Assembly (NCBI GenBank): GCA_900763995.1 | Contig: CAAFMK010000029.1 | Span: forward strand, 1 to 49,218 | From: an uncultured Oscillospiraceae bacterium | GTDB lineage: Bacteria; Bacillota; Clostridia; Oscillospirales; Oscillospiraceae | Direction: 5' to 3' | Length of the DNA stretch: 49,218 bases | Shown here: piece after piece, positions 24,148 through 33,187 of the stretch | Position numbering within the stretch: the stretch's first letter is position 1 | Layout of the letters: the number at the start of each line of letters is the position of its first letter | Program-made: the position numbers and the translations under genes | The notes under the pieces: model-generated | What the model was told of the DNA's origin: nothing | What the model saw: the letters and a program-made list of their open reading frames with translations, nothing else | The model's database searches: none

Positions 24148-24462
24148 ATGGCGTTGGAAGCGATTCAGGAGGTCACACAGGCAGAGGCGAAGGCGAAGGC
24201 CGACCGTGAGGCCGCTGCGGTTCAGGCCAAGCAGAAGCTGGCAGATGCCCAGAAGCAGGCACGGCAGACCGTGGAGCAGGCCAGACAGCAGGCTCAGGCC
24301 CAGGCCCGTCAGATGATGGCTCAGGCGGAGGAGCAGGCCGCTCAAAAGACTCAAAAGGTCTTGGAGCAGTCTGGTCATGACTGTCAGGTGCTCAAGCAGA
24401 ATGCCCGAGGCCGGCTGGAGCAGGCGGCTCAATTGATTGTAGAAAAGGTTGTGAATCGCTGA
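24148..24462 (+). CDS. V-type ATPase peripheral stalk subunit G/H (NtpF-like)
   Basis: The 104-residue protein is almost entirely a heptad-type coiled coil rich in Ala, Gln, Lys and Glu (QAEAKAKADREAAAVQAKQK and onward), as expected for the G/H stalk subunit that pairs with subunit E to hold the catalytic head still. Its first position in the operon equals ntpF of Enterococcus hirae and ahaH in archaea. The ATG at 24148 follows AAAGGTGGTG; an earlier in-frame ATG at 24046 would place the promoter inside the gene. The stop overlaps the ATG of the next gene (TGATG), so the two are coupled. Confidence 0.85.
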   Translation: MALEAIQEVTQAEAKAKADREAAAVQAKQKLADAQKQARQTVEQARQQAQAQARQMMAQAEEQAAQKTQKVLEQSGHDCQVLKQNARGRLEQAAQLIVEKVVNR

Positions 24463-26435
24463 TGGCTATTGTGAAAATGAAGCATCTCCGTCTGGTAGCC
24501 ATGGTGGAGGATCGGGAAACACTGCTGCGGCAGCTCCAGCATATGGGGTGCGTAGAGGTGGAGGAGGCGTCTCTGGCTGGACAACAGGCCGGGGGGGCAT
24601 CCTCAGAAGATCAAGGAGAGCTGCTGGCCAATCTGCAAGCGCAGCTGAAGCATCCGGACACCCCTGGACTGTCCCAGGCAAGAGAGGAGCAGACCCAGGC
24701 CGAGCGTGCCCTTGGGGTGCTGAAGCGGTGTGCCCCTGCCAAGGGGAGCTTTTTGTCCCCCAAGCCAGAGGTGCAGGAGCGGGATCTCTTCAATGAGGAT
24801 ACAGCCCAGGCCGCTCGTGCTGCGGTGGCGGAGATCAACGGGATGGATGGTCGGCTCAACGCCATCCATACAGAGGAGGGGAAGCTGGCTGGCCAGCGCC
24901 TGACTCTGGCTCCATGGCTGGGACTGGATCTGCCTTTGGAGACAGAGTCCACACCTCAGGTGACCATTCAGCTTGGTACACTGCCTTCCACCGTCCCCAT
25001 TGAAGAGGCCCGGCAGGCTTTGGGGGATATGGAGGGGCTGGTGCAGCTGACACAGATCTCCACCAATCCCGATGGCTGCTACTGCCTGTTTGTCTGCCAC
25101 AACAGTCAGAGTGAGCAGGGGCTGGAAGCACTTAAATCACTGGGGTGGTCTCGGGCCAACCTGAGGGGCTGGACAGGAACAGCAGCGGAAAATGATGCCA
25201 AGATCGAAAAGCAGCTGTCTGATCTGGACCTTGAACGGGAAAAGATCCAGGGTCAGCTGGCCCAGATGGGCAATGTTCGTCCCGCCATTCAAAAGCTGTC
25301 CGATTTGGCAGCAGTGACCGTCAGCCGGGAGGAGTCCGCAGGCCGGCTGCTGGATACCAACCAGACCTTCCTGCTGGAGGGCTGGGTACCCCAGGAGAGC
25401 TGGAGCAATGTGGAGCAGGTGCTGAAGGGATACCCCTGTGCCTACGAGATCAACGACCCCGCTCAGGAGGACTTCCCCAAGGTTCCTGTTAAGCTGAAAA
25501 ACAATCCTCTGACCAAGTCCATGAACATGGTCACGGAGATGTACTCTCTGCCCGCCTATGGCTCGTTAGACCCCAACCCCCTGATGGCCCCCTTCTTCGT
25601 TTTGTTTTATGGGATCATGATGGCGGATATGGGCTACGGCCTGGTCATGCTCTTGCTGGGCGGGCTGGTGCTGTGGAAGAAAAAGCCCACTGGTACCATG
25701 GGCCATATGTGTGGACTTCTGGTACTGTGTGGAATCAGCACCTTTATTATGGGGGCACTGACAGGCGGTTTCTTTGGAGACTTCCTCACCCAGATCGCCA
25801 AGTTTATTGATCCAGAAAGTACATTTGCTCTGCCCGCCTTGTTCACCCCTCTGGAGGACACCATGATGATCCTCATCGGAGCTATGTGTTTGGGCTTTGT
25901 ACAGGTACTCACCGGCATGGCCATCAGCTTTGTGAAGAAGCTTAAGCGCGGCCAGGTGATGGATGCCATCTGGGAAGAGGTCACCTGGTGGGTGGTCTTT
26001 GCCGGAGCAGGTCTGGCCATTGCCGGTATCACCAACATCGTCATCATCATTGGCGGTGTGATGGTGTTGGCGGGCCCCCTGATTACCGGAACTGGAATGG
26101 GCAAGATCACCGGGATCTTTGGCTCTTTGTATAACCATGTGACGGGGTACTTTGGTGATATCCTCTCCTACTCCCGTCTGATGGCCCTGATGCTGGCTGG
26201 TTCGGTCATTGCACAGGTGTTCAACACACTGGGTGCCATTCCGGGCAATATCGTGATTTTCATTCTAGTCTCTCTGGTTGGCAATACTCTGAACTTTGCA
26301 CTGAACCTTCTGGGCTGTTATGTCCACGATTTGAGATTGCAGTGTCTGGAGTATTTCAACAAGTTCTATGAGGACGGTGGAAAACCCTTCCGCCCCCTGG
26401 ATCTCAATACCAAATATTATAATGTGGTAAAATAA
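24462..26435 (+). CDS. ntpI: V-type ATPase subunit I (a subunit)
   Basis: Membrane stator subunit of 657 residues that forms the two ion half-channels next to the proteolipid ring. The first half (to about 340) is cytosolic and largely helical; the second half, from PNPLMAPFFVLFYGIMMADMG near 370, holds seven to eight membrane helices, including the family block GYFGDILSYSRLMAL and, near the end, a helix with NTLNFALNLLGCYVHDLRLQ-type sequence whose Arg may be the essential channel arginine. It starts inside the stop of the preceding gene and is followed by the proteolipid gene after 15 bases. Confidence 0.96.
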   Translation: MAIVKMKHLRLVAMVEDRETLLRQLQHMGCVEVEEASLAGQQAGGASSEDQGELLANLQAQLKHPDTPGLSQAREEQTQAERALGVLKRCAPAKGSFLSPKPEVQERDLFNEDTAQAARAAVAEINGMDGRLNAIHTEEGKLAGQRLTLAPWLGLDLPLETESTPQVTIQLGTLPSTVPIEEARQALGDMEGLVQLTQISTNPDGCYCLFVCHNSQSEQGLEALKSLGWSRANLRGWTGTAAENDAKIEKQLSDLDLEREKIQGQLAQMGNVRPAIQKLSDLAAVTVSREESAGRLLDTNQTFLLEGWVPQESWSNVEQVLKGYPCAYEINDPAQEDFPKVPVKLKNNPLTKSMNMVTEMYSLPAYGSLDPNPLMAPFFVLFYGIMMADMGYGLVMLLLGGLVLWKKKPTGTMGHMCGLLVLCGISTFIMGALTGGFFGDFLTQIAKFIDPESTFALPALFTPLEDTMMILIGAMCLGFVQVLTGMAISFVKKLKRGQVMDAIWEEVTWWVVFAGAGLAIAGITNIVIIIGGVMVLAGPLITGTGMGKITGIFGSLYNHVTGYFGDILSYSRLMALMLAGSVIAQVFNTLGAIPGNIVIFILVSLVGNTLNFALNLLGCYVHDLRLQCLEYFNKFYEDGGKPFRPLDLNTKYYNVVK

Positions 26436-26450
26436 AAGGAGGAAACAACA

Positions 26451-26975
26451 ATGGATATGAATCAAATGATGATGGATGCACAGATGCTGACCTTCTGGGG
26501 ACAGATCGGCGGTCTGGCTCTGGCTCTGCTGGGCGCTGGTCTGGCTGCGGTGCTCAGCGGAATTGGCTCTGCAAAGGGCACCGGCCTTGCCGGTGAGGCT
26601 GGTACTGGCCTTCTGTGTGAGGATCCCAGCAAGTTCGGTAAGGTTATGATTCTCCAGGTTATCCCTGGTACCCAGGGCCTGTACGGCCTGGTGGTTTGGT
26701 TCTTCGCCGTATTCCGCATGGGTCTGCTGTCCGGCACCCTGCCCCAGCTGACTGTGGCCCAGGGTTTCCAGTACTTTGTGGCCTGCCTGCCTATGGCACT
26801 GGGCGGCCTGTTCTCCGCTATGGCTCAGGGCCGTGTGGCCGCTGGCTCCATCAACATTCTGGCCAAGAAGCCCGATGACTGGTCCAAGGGCATGGTGCTG
26901 TGTATCACCGTTGAGTTCTACGCCATTTTGTCCCTGCTGGCCTCCATGCTGATGATCATCAACATCAGCGCCTAA
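26451..26975 (+). CDS. ntpK: V-type ATPase proteolipid subunit K with Na+-site residues
   Basis: Rotor-ring proteolipid of 174 residues with four membrane helices (duplicated hairpin). It aligns by eye with Enterococcus hirae NtpK: PGTQGLY (72-78) corresponds to the segment holding T64, Q65 and Y68, AQGRVAAG (125-132) holds the counterpart of Q110, and VEFYAIL (154-160) holds the counterpart of E139. The ligand set I71, T74, Q75, Q126, E155 is thus complete, so sodium coupling is predicted. The first hairpin lacks a carboxylate in its outer helix, giving one ion site per protomer. Strong GGAGG before the ATG suits its high required copy number. Confidence 0.95.
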   Translation: MDMNQMMMDAQMLTFWGQIGGLALALLGAGLAAVLSGIGSAKGTGLAGEAGTGLLCEDPSKFGKVMILQVIPGTQGLYGLVVWFFAVFRMGLLSGTLPQLTVAQGFQYFVACLPMALGGLFSAMAQGRVAAGSINILAKKPDDWSKGMVLCITVEFYAILSLLASMLMIINISA

Positions 26976-26996
26976 GGCTGAGAAAGGAATCCGCCA

Positions 26997-27683
26997 ATGG
27001 AAGGAATCGAGAAAATTACCACGAAGATCGCCCAGGATGCGCAGGCGGACATCAACCGCCTGGAGCAGGAGACCCAGGCCCAGATCGAGGGTATGCTCGC
27101 CCAGGCTCAGGCCCAGGCCCAGAAAGAGAGAGACGAGATTCTGGCCCGGGGCCGGAAGGCGGCAGATGAGCGGCTGGAGCGCCTTGCCTCCGCCGCTGGC
27201 ATGGAGCAGCGCAAGCTGGAGCTGGCCGCCAAGCAGGAGGTGCTGGGTGAGGCATTTGACCTGGCTTTGGAGAAGCTGTGCACCATGCCCGAAGAGGAGT
27301 ATGTCAAGCTGTTGACCACACTGGTGCTGGAGGCTTCCTCCACCGGGAAAGAGCAGCTGATCTTCTCCGCAAAAGACCGTGCCCAGATTGGCAAACAGGT
27401 GGTCGTGGCCGCCAACGAGGCACTGGCCAGCCAGGTAGCTCCAGAGCTGCCTGGAGCAATCACAGAATCCAAGGTAGGAGCATTTCTGGGCAAGGTGGTC
27501 ACCACCACCGCCGCCATGGTCAATGGTACTGGAATGCTGACCCTGTCTGAGGAGACGCGTGATATTAAGGGCGGTTTTATTATGGTGGACGGGGATGTAG
27601 AGATCAACTGTGCATTTGAAACTCTGGTCCGCCTCCAGAAGGATACGCTGGAGAAGGAAGTTGCCAACAAGCTATTTGTCTGA
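26997..27683 (+). CDS. ntpE: V-type ATPase subunit E
   Basis: Peripheral stalk subunit, 228 residues, a little longer than the usual 190-210. The N-terminal half is coiled coil rich in Gln, Ala and Arg (from ITTKIAQDAQADINRLEQET on) and pairs with the G/H subunit; the C-terminal half forms the globular part that binds the catalytic head (GGFIMVDGDVEINCAFETLV is the family's end block). The ATG at 26997 follows AAAGGA. It comes 21 bases after ntpK. Confidence 0.94.
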   Translation: MEGIEKITTKIAQDAQADINRLEQETQAQIEGMLAQAQAQAQKERDEILARGRKAADERLERLASAAGMEQRKLELAAKQEVLGEAFDLALEKLCTMPEEEYVKLLTTLVLEASSTGKEQLIFSAKDRAQIGKQVVVAANEALASQVAPELPGAITESKVGAFLGKVVTTTAAMVNGTGMLTLSEETRDIKGGFIMVDGDVEINCAFETLVRLQKDTLEKEVANKLFV

Positions 27684-27714
27684 ACGAAATTTCTAAATAG
27701 TGAGGAGGGATATC

Positions 27715-28698
27715 TTGTCCCACCGAAAGGATACTGATTATCTGGCCATCTCTGCCCGGATTCGGGCGATGGAAAATCGCTTGCTGACACGGGAACGGAT
27801 GGATCGTATGATCGATGCCCGGGATGACGGCGAGGCCATGAAGGTGCTGGCCGAGTGCGGCTACAATGATGCCGCCGGTCTGGATACAGCCCTGCTCCAG
27901 GCTCGGGCTGAGGTGTTCCAGGACATGGAGCACTCCGCCCCAGATCCACGGCTGGTAGAAGTGTTCCAGATCAAATACGATTATCACAATGCCAAGGCCA
28001 TCCTGAAGGCCCAGGCCATGAACACAGAGCCAGACCGGCTGCTGCTGTCCGGTGGCCGCTATGACCCCAAGGAGCTGCTGGAGGGCTGGCGGCGAGAGGA
28101 GCTGCGTGGCTGCTCCCCAATCTTTGCCCGTGCTATGGCCCAGGCAAAGGTGGTGCTGGCTGAGAGCCACGACCCACAAAAGGCAGATCTTCTGCTGGAT
28201 CGGGCCTGCTATGAGGAGATGGCACAGCTGGCCAAAGAGCTGGAGAGCCCATTTTTGCAGGGGTATGTCCGCCTGATGGTGGATGTGGCCAATCTGCGCA
28301 CCGCCGTCCGTGTATATCGGATGGGGAAGGAGGGGGACTTCCTTCGTCAGGGGCTGCTGCCCGGAGGCAATGTGTCTGAGCAGACCATCGCCTCTGCCCG
28401 GGGTGAGGCCCTGGGGGAGGTGTTCCGCTCTGGGACACTGGCCCAGGCAGCGGAGCTGGGCGCCAAGCTGCTCCAGCCCGGCGGGGAATCTCTGACCGCC
28501 TTTGAGCGGGAGTGCGACAACGCCCTGACCGCCTATCTGGCCACTGCCCGCCGTGTCCCCTTTGGCGAGGAGACGGTCATCGGCTACCTGTACGCCAAGG
28601 AGCAGGAGCTTACCGCTATCCGCTCTATTTTTGCCGGTCGGGCAGCGGGGCTGGACGGAGATCTCATCCGTGCCCGCCTGCGTGAGACCTATGTGTAA
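27715..28698 (+). CDS. ntpC: V-type ATPase subunit C (d-like)
   Basis: Central-axis funnel subunit of 327 residues that links the rotor ring to the DF shaft. It opens with DTDYLAISARIRAMENRLLT and contains the helical repeats typical of the AC39/subunit C family, including KYDYHNAKAILKAQAM near 92 and FGEETVIGYLYAKEQELTAIRSI-type sequence near the end. I set the start at TTG 27715, six bases after GGAGG; the GTG at 27700 lies within that ribosome binding region and is less likely. Confidence 0.94.
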   Translation: MSHRKDTDYLAISARIRAMENRLLTRERMDRMIDARDDGEAMKVLAECGYNDAAGLDTALLQARAEVFQDMEHSAPDPRLVEVFQIKYDYHNAKAILKAQAMNTEPDRLLLSGGRYDPKELLEGWRREELRGCSPIFARAMAQAKVVLAESHDPQKADLLLDRACYEEMAQLAKELESPFLQGYVRLMVDVANLRTAVRVYRMGKEGDFLRQGLLPGGNVSEQTIASARGEALGEVFRSGTLAQAAELGAKLLQPGGESLTAFERECDNALTAYLATARRVPFGEETVIGYLYAKEQELTAIRSIFAGRAAGLDGDLIRARLRETYV

Positions 28699-28712
28699 GG
28701 GGGTGGGGAGAG

Positions 28713-29021
28713 ATGTATAAAATTGCCGTTATGGGTGATAAGGACAGCGTTCTGGGCTTTAAGGCCCTGGGGCTGGAGGTGTGCAGCGTTTCTACCCCTG
28801 AGCAGGGACATGAGGCCCTGCACCGCATGGCAAAGGAGAACTACGCCATTATCTACATGACCGAGCAGTTGGCTGCCCAGATGGGGCAGGACATCGCCCG
28901 GTATAAGGATGCACTGACCCCCGCAATCATTCTGATCCCCGGCAAGGAGGGCTCCCTGGGCATTGGCATGGAAAATGTCAAGGTTGCTGTGGAGCGCGCT
29001 GTGGGCGCAGATATTCTGTAA
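28713..29021 (+). CDS. V-type ATPase subunit F (NtpG-like)
   Basis: Central shaft subunit of 102 residues. It shows the subunit F pattern: MYKIAVMGDKDSVLGFKALG at the start, YAIIYMTEQLA in the middle and ILIPGKEGSLGIGMENVKVA toward the end. In Enterococcus hirae the equivalent gene is called ntpG, while other naming schemes use atpF, so I give no symbol. GGGTGGGGAG precedes the ATG. It is followed by a 139-base gap, the longest inside the operon. Confidence 0.94.
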   Translation: MYKIAVMGDKDSVLGFKALGLEVCSVSTPEQGHEALHRMAKENYAIIYMTEQLAAQMGQDIARYKDALTPAIILIPGKEGSLGIGMENVKVAVERAVGADIL

Positions 29022-29160
29022 CAAAGTATATCCCAGATCGAAGCTCTGCGTTGCGGAGACGATTTGGAGAGGGAGCACAGCACACAGCTGCTCCATCCCC
29101 TTTGTGGTGGGTGGAGCAGGGTGGAGCTGGTGCTGACGAAGAAAGAAGGTTTAGAAGCCT
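29022..29160 (+). other. 139-base spacer within the V-ATPase operon
   Basis: Non-coding stretch between subunits F and A with several possible stems (for example GAGCA..TGCTC around 29073-29092 and GCTCC..GGAGC around 29090-29120). No T-run and no clear promoter. It could be an RNA processing or stability region, separating the stalk genes from the catalytic A-B-D genes. Confidence 0.3.
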
Positions 29161-30936
29161 ATGGGAAAGATCGTTAAGGTCTCCGGCCCTCTGGTGGTTG
29201 CCACTGGCATGGAGGAGGCCAACATGGCCGATGTGGTCCGTGTGGGCGAGCAGCGCCTGATCGGTGAGATCCTCACCATGACCGGTGGCTCCGCCTCCAT
29301 TCAGGTCTATGAGGAGACCTCTGGCCTGGGTCCTGGGGCTGAGGTGGTTACCACCGGATCTCCACTGTCTGTGGAGCTGGGCCCTGGTCTGATTGAGAAT
29401 ATCTATGACGGTATCCAGCGTCCGCTGGAGGTCATTATGGAGAAGGTACAGGGCAACAGCCTGCCCCGTGGTGTGGAAGTTCCCGCACTGGACCGGGAGA
29501 AGAAGTGGGAGTTTACCCCCACTGTCAAGGCCGGTGATGCCGTTATCGGCGGCGATGTGATCGGTACCGTTCAGGAGACCTCCTCCATCCTCCACAAAAT
29601 CATGATCCCCCCCAAGATGAAGGGTAAGATCGTCTCCATCGAGTCCGGATCCTTCTCTGTCACACAGACTGTGGCAGTTCTGGAACAGGAGAACGGGGAG
29701 AAGGTGGAGCTTTCCATGATGCAGAAGTGGCCTGTCCGTGTGGGCCGGCCCTATAAGCACAAGTATCCCCCTATCATCCCCCTGCAGTCTGGTCAGCGTA
29801 TCGTGGATACCTTCTTCCCAGTGGCAAAGGGTGGTACCGCTGCCATTCCTGGCCCCTTCGGTTCCGGTAAGACCGTGATGCAGCACGCCCTGGCCAAGTG
29901 GTCTGATGTGGATCTGGTGGTCTACATCGGCTGCGGCGAGCGCGGCAACGAAATGACCGATGTTCTGCGGGAGTTCCCCGAACTGGTTGACCCCCGTACC
30001 GGTGAATCTCTGATGAAGCGTACTGTGCTGATCGCCAATACCTCTGATATGCCCGTGGCTGCCCGTGAGGCATCCATCTACACCGGCATCACCATTGCAG
30101 AGTATTTCCGTGATATGGGCTATGCTGTAGCCGTCATCGCTGATTCCACCTCCCGCTGGGCCGAGGCTCTGCGTGAGATGTCCGGCCGTCTGGAGGAGAT
30201 GCCCGGTGAGGAGGGCTACCCCGCCTACCTGTCCTCCCGTCTGGCTCAGTTCTATGAGCGCGCCGGTTCTGTGGCCTGTCTGGGTTCAGACGAGGATCGC
30301 CGTGGTTCTCTGACTGCTGTTGGCGCTGTTTCCCCTCCGGGCGGTGACCTCAGTGAGCCTGTCTCTCAGGCCACCATGCGTATCGTCAAGGTGTTCTGGG
30401 CACTGGATGCCTCCCTGGCCTACCGCCGTCACTTCCCCGCCATCAACTGGCTGAACTCCTACTCCCTGTATCTGGACTCCCTGAAGTCCTGGTATGACGA
30501 GAATCTGGGCAAGGAGTTCCTCGCCAACCGGGAGTGGGCTATGGCTGTACTTCAGGAGGAGGCCAACCTGAACGAGATCGTTCAGCTGGTCGGCAAGGAC
30601 TCCCTGTCTGCCAAGGATCAGATCACTTTGGAGGTTGCTAAGATGCTCCGTGAGGACTTCTTGCAGCAGAACTCCTTTGTGGATATTGACTCCTACTCTG
30701 AGTATGACCGTCAGGCCCGTATGCTGGCCCTGATCCGGGATTACGACAGCCAGTGCCGCTCCGCTGTGGAGAAGGGCGGCAGCCTGAATGATCTGTTTGC
30801 CATCTCTGCCCGTGACCGCATTGGCCGTGCCAAGTCCGTCCCCGCCGACCAGTATAAGGACGACTACGCCAATCTGGCAGACCAGATGGAGCAGGAAATC
30901 AATGCCATTGCTGAGAAAGGAGGAGATGCTCTGTGA
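29161..30936 (+). CDS. ntpA: V-type ATPase catalytic subunit A
   Basis: Catalytic subunit of 591 residues, the normal size including the non-homologous insert that marks V-type A subunits. The P-loop GPFGSGKTV lies near 231-239, followed by the catalytic glutamate in GCGERGNEM and the ADSTSRWAEALREMSGRLEEMPGEEGYP region, of which the ADSTSRWAEALREMS core is diagnostic. AAGAAGG is a modest ribosome binding site. Its stop overlaps the GTG start of subunit B by four bases (GTGA), enforcing matched A and B synthesis for the A3B3 head. Confidence 0.97.
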   Translation: MGKIVKVSGPLVVATGMEEANMADVVRVGEQRLIGEILTMTGGSASIQVYEETSGLGPGAEVVTTGSPLSVELGPGLIENIYDGIQRPLEVIMEKVQGNSLPRGVEVPALDREKKWEFTPTVKAGDAVIGGDVIGTVQETSSILHKIMIPPKMKGKIVSIESGSFSVTQTVAVLEQENGEKVELSMMQKWPVRVGRPYKHKYPPIIPLQSGQRIVDTFFPVAKGGTAAIPGPFGSGKTVMQHALAKWSDVDLVVYIGCGERGNEMTDVLREFPELVDPRTGESLMKRTVLIANTSDMPVAAREASIYTGITIAEYFRDMGYAVAVIADSTSRWAEALREMSGRLEEMPGEEGYPAYLSSRLAQFYERAGSVACLGSDEDRRGSLTAVGAVSPPGGDLSEPVSQATMRIVKVFWALDASLAYRRHFPAINWLNSYSLYLDSLKSWYDENLGKEFLANREWAMAVLQEEANLNEIVQLVGKDSLSAKDQITLEVAKMLREDFLQQNSFVDIDSYSEYDRQARMLALIRDYDSQCRSAVEKGGSLNDLFAISARDRIGRAKSVPADQYKDDYANLADQMEQEINAIAEKGGDAL

Positions 30937-32309
30937 TCCGTGAGTATAAGACAATTCAAGAGATCTCCGGCCCTTTGATGGTGGTCAACCGTGTCCACGG
31001 CGTCACCTATGACGAGTTGGCCGAGATCGAACTGAGTGATGGCTCCATCCGCCGGTGTAAGGTGCTGGAGGTCAACGGTGATTCCGCTGTGGTTCAGCTC
31101 TTTGAGGCTTCCGCCGGCATCAACCTGAAGGAGTCCAAGATCCGTTTCCTGGGCCACCCCCTCCAGCTGGCTGTGTCCGGGGATATGCTGGGCCGTGTGT
31201 TTAACGGCATGGGTCAGCCCATTGACGGTGGCCCCGCCATTTTGGCTGATGAGCACCGTGACATCAACGGTCTGGCCATGAATCCCGCCGCCCGTAACTA
31301 CCCCAACGAGTTTATCCAGACTGGTATGTCCACCATCGACGGTTTGAACACTCTGGTTCGTGGACAGAAGCTGCCCATTTTCTCCGGCTCCGGACTGCCC
31401 CACGCCGCTCTGGCTGCTCAGATCGCCCGTCAGGCCAAGGTGCTGGACGGTGAGAGTAACTTCGCCGTCGTGTTCGCCGCCATTGGTATCACCTTTGAGG
31501 AGTCTGAGTTCTTCGTCAATGAGTTTAAGCGCACCGGTGCCATTGACCGTACTGTGCTATTTACCAACCTGGCCAATGACCCTGCCGTTGAGCGTATCGC
31601 CACCCCCCGTATGGCTCTGACCGCTGCGGAGTACCTGGCCTTTGAAAAGGGGATGCACGTTCTGGTCATCCTGACCGACATCACCAACTACGCCGAGGCC
31701 CTGCGTGAGATCTCCGCTGCTAAGAAAGAGGTTCCCGGCCGTCGTGGTTACCCCGGTTACCTGTACACTGACTTGGCTACCATGTACGAGCGCGCCGGTC
31801 GTCAGGTGGGCAAAGAGGGTTCTATCACCATGATCCCCATCCTCACCATGCCTGAGGACGACAAGACCCACCCCATCCCTGACCTGACCGGATACATCAC
31901 CGAGGGCCAGATCATCCTCTCCCGTGAGCTGTATCGCCGTGGTGTCAATCCTCCTGTGGATGTACTGCCCTCCCTGTCCCGTCTGAAGGATAAGGGTACT
32001 GGTGAGGGTAAGACCCGTGAGGATCACGCTGGCACCATGAACCAGCTGTTTGCGGCTTACGCAACTGGTAAGGAGAATAAGGAGCTGATGTCCATTCTGG
32101 GCGAGGCCGCACTGTCTCCCACCGATCTGCTGTATGCCAAGTTTGCCGACGAGTTTGAAAAGCGCTATGTCTCTCAGGGAGCTGACGAGAACCGCTCCAT
32201 TGAGGAGACCCTGAACCTGGGCTGGGAGCTGCTGAGCATTCTGCCCCGTGGCGAGCTGAAGCGTATCAAGCCCGAATATATCGACAAGTATCTGCCCAAG
32301 AAGGACTAA
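30933..32309 (+). CDS. ntpB: V-type ATPase regulatory subunit B
   Basis: Non-catalytic nucleotide-binding partner of subunit A, 458 residues. It has no P-loop; the equivalent site reads GSGLPHAALAAQIARQ near 150-165, as is normal for B subunits. IPILTMPEDDKTHPIPDLTG and the C-terminal GWELLSILPRGELKRI block identify the family. Translation starts at GTG 30933, overlapping the subunit A stop, with AAGGAGG in the end of the A gene. Subunit D follows after twelve bases. Confidence 0.97.
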   Translation: MIREYKTIQEISGPLMVVNRVHGVTYDELAEIELSDGSIRRCKVLEVNGDSAVVQLFEASAGINLKESKIRFLGHPLQLAVSGDMLGRVFNGMGQPIDGGPAILADEHRDINGLAMNPAARNYPNEFIQTGMSTIDGLNTLVRGQKLPIFSGSGLPHAALAAQIARQAKVLDGESNFAVVFAAIGITFEESEFFVNEFKRTGAIDRTVLFTNLANDPAVERIATPRMALTAAEYLAFEKGMHVLVILTDITNYAEALREISAAKKEVPGRRGYPGYLYTDLATMYERAGRQVGKEGSITMIPILTMPEDDKTHPIPDLTGYITEGQIILSRELYRRGVNPPVDVLPSLSRLKDKGTGEGKTREDHAGTMNQLFAAYATGKENKELMSILGEAALSPTDLLYAKFADEFEKRYVSQGADENRSIEETLNLGWELLSILPRGELKRIKPEYIDKYLPKKD

Positions 32310-32321
32310 GGGGGGATTTGA

Positions 32322-33026
32322 ATGCCTTCCACAACAATAAATCCCACTCGTATGGAGTTGACCCGGCTGAAGGGTCGGCTGAAAACCGCCCAGCGTGGCC
32401 ATAAGCTGCTCAAGGATAAGCGTGATGAGCTGATGAAGCAGTTTATGGATGTGGTGCGTGAAAACCGTGCCCTCCGCAAGCGGGTGGAAGAGGGACTGAT
32501 GCGGGCCCACGGTGCCTTTACTGTGGCCGCCGCCCTCATGTCTCCTGAGATGCTGGAGCAGTCCCTGATGTATCCCAAGCAGTCCGTCGAGCTGGACATG
32601 ACCTTTGAGAACATCATGTCCGTGGATGTGCCCCGGTATCAGTTCAAAACTTCCAGTCAGGATTCTGGTGAGGTCTACCCCTATGGCTTTGCCCAGACCA
32701 GCGGTGAACTGGATGACGCTGTGGATGCCATGTCTCGTGTGTTTCAGGATATGCTCCGATTGGCAGAGGTGGAAAAGACCTCTCAGCTGCTGGCTGAGGA
32801 GATCGAAAAGACCCGCCGCCGCGTCAACGCCCTGGAGTATGTGAAAATCCCCGGAATGCAGCAGAGCATCAAGTATATCACCATGAAGCTGGATGAAAAC
32901 GAGCGTGCCAATACCATCCGGCTGATGAAGGTGAAGGATATGCTCCTGAAGGAAGCCATTGAGGAGCGACAGGAGGAAAACGCCAGAGCCATAGAGGCGT
33001 GGAGCGATTCCTCCGAGGGCGTGTAA
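32322..33026 (+). CDS. ntpD: V-type ATPase subunit D
   Basis: Central rotating shaft subunit, 234 residues, two long helices at the ends (LTRLKGRLKTAQRGHKLLKDK at the start, cut here to the family core LKGRLKTAQRGHKLLKDK) with a small middle domain. The C-terminal helix block RRRVNALEYVKIPGMQQSIK is a hallmark. GGGGGG precedes the ATG. It is the last gene of the operon; no NtpH or NtpJ (K+ transporter) gene follows, unlike in Enterococcus hirae. Confidence 0.96.
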   Translation: MPSTTINPTRMELTRLKGRLKTAQRGHKLLKDKRDELMKQFMDVVRENRALRKRVEEGLMRAHGAFTVAAALMSPEMLEQSLMYPKQSVELDMTFENIMSVDVPRYQFKTSSQDSGEVYPYGFAQTSGELDDAVDAMSRVFQDMLRLAEVEKTSQLLAEEIEKTRRRVNALEYVKIPGMQQSIKYITMKLDENERANTIRLMKVKDMLLKEAIEERQEENARAIEAWSDSSEGV

Positions 33027-33141
33027 GGGTCGGTTTTACCCTCTCCACCGCAGGAGAAACATAGCAAAATATCTTGTCTGGGGTTGAGGGGACCTTACAA
33101 GCCAGACGATCTTTTGGGTTGAAAATGGTCTAAGCTACCAG

Positions 33142-33187
33142 AAGGGCTTGTTGTCTGTGTTGAGCAGATGACAAGCCCTTTGGCTTT
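33142..33187 (+). terminator. Terminator of the V-ATPase operon
   Basis: Perfect 10-bp stem AAGGGCTTGT/ACAAGCCCTT (33142-33151 with 33171-33180) with a 19-base loop, then TGGCTTT. The T-run is weak but the position fits. Confidence 0.75.

Noticed and set aside
31557..32510. A 317-codon minus-strand frame over ntpB
   Set aside because: Antisense shadow of highly conserved subunit B; composition is typical of a complement frame.
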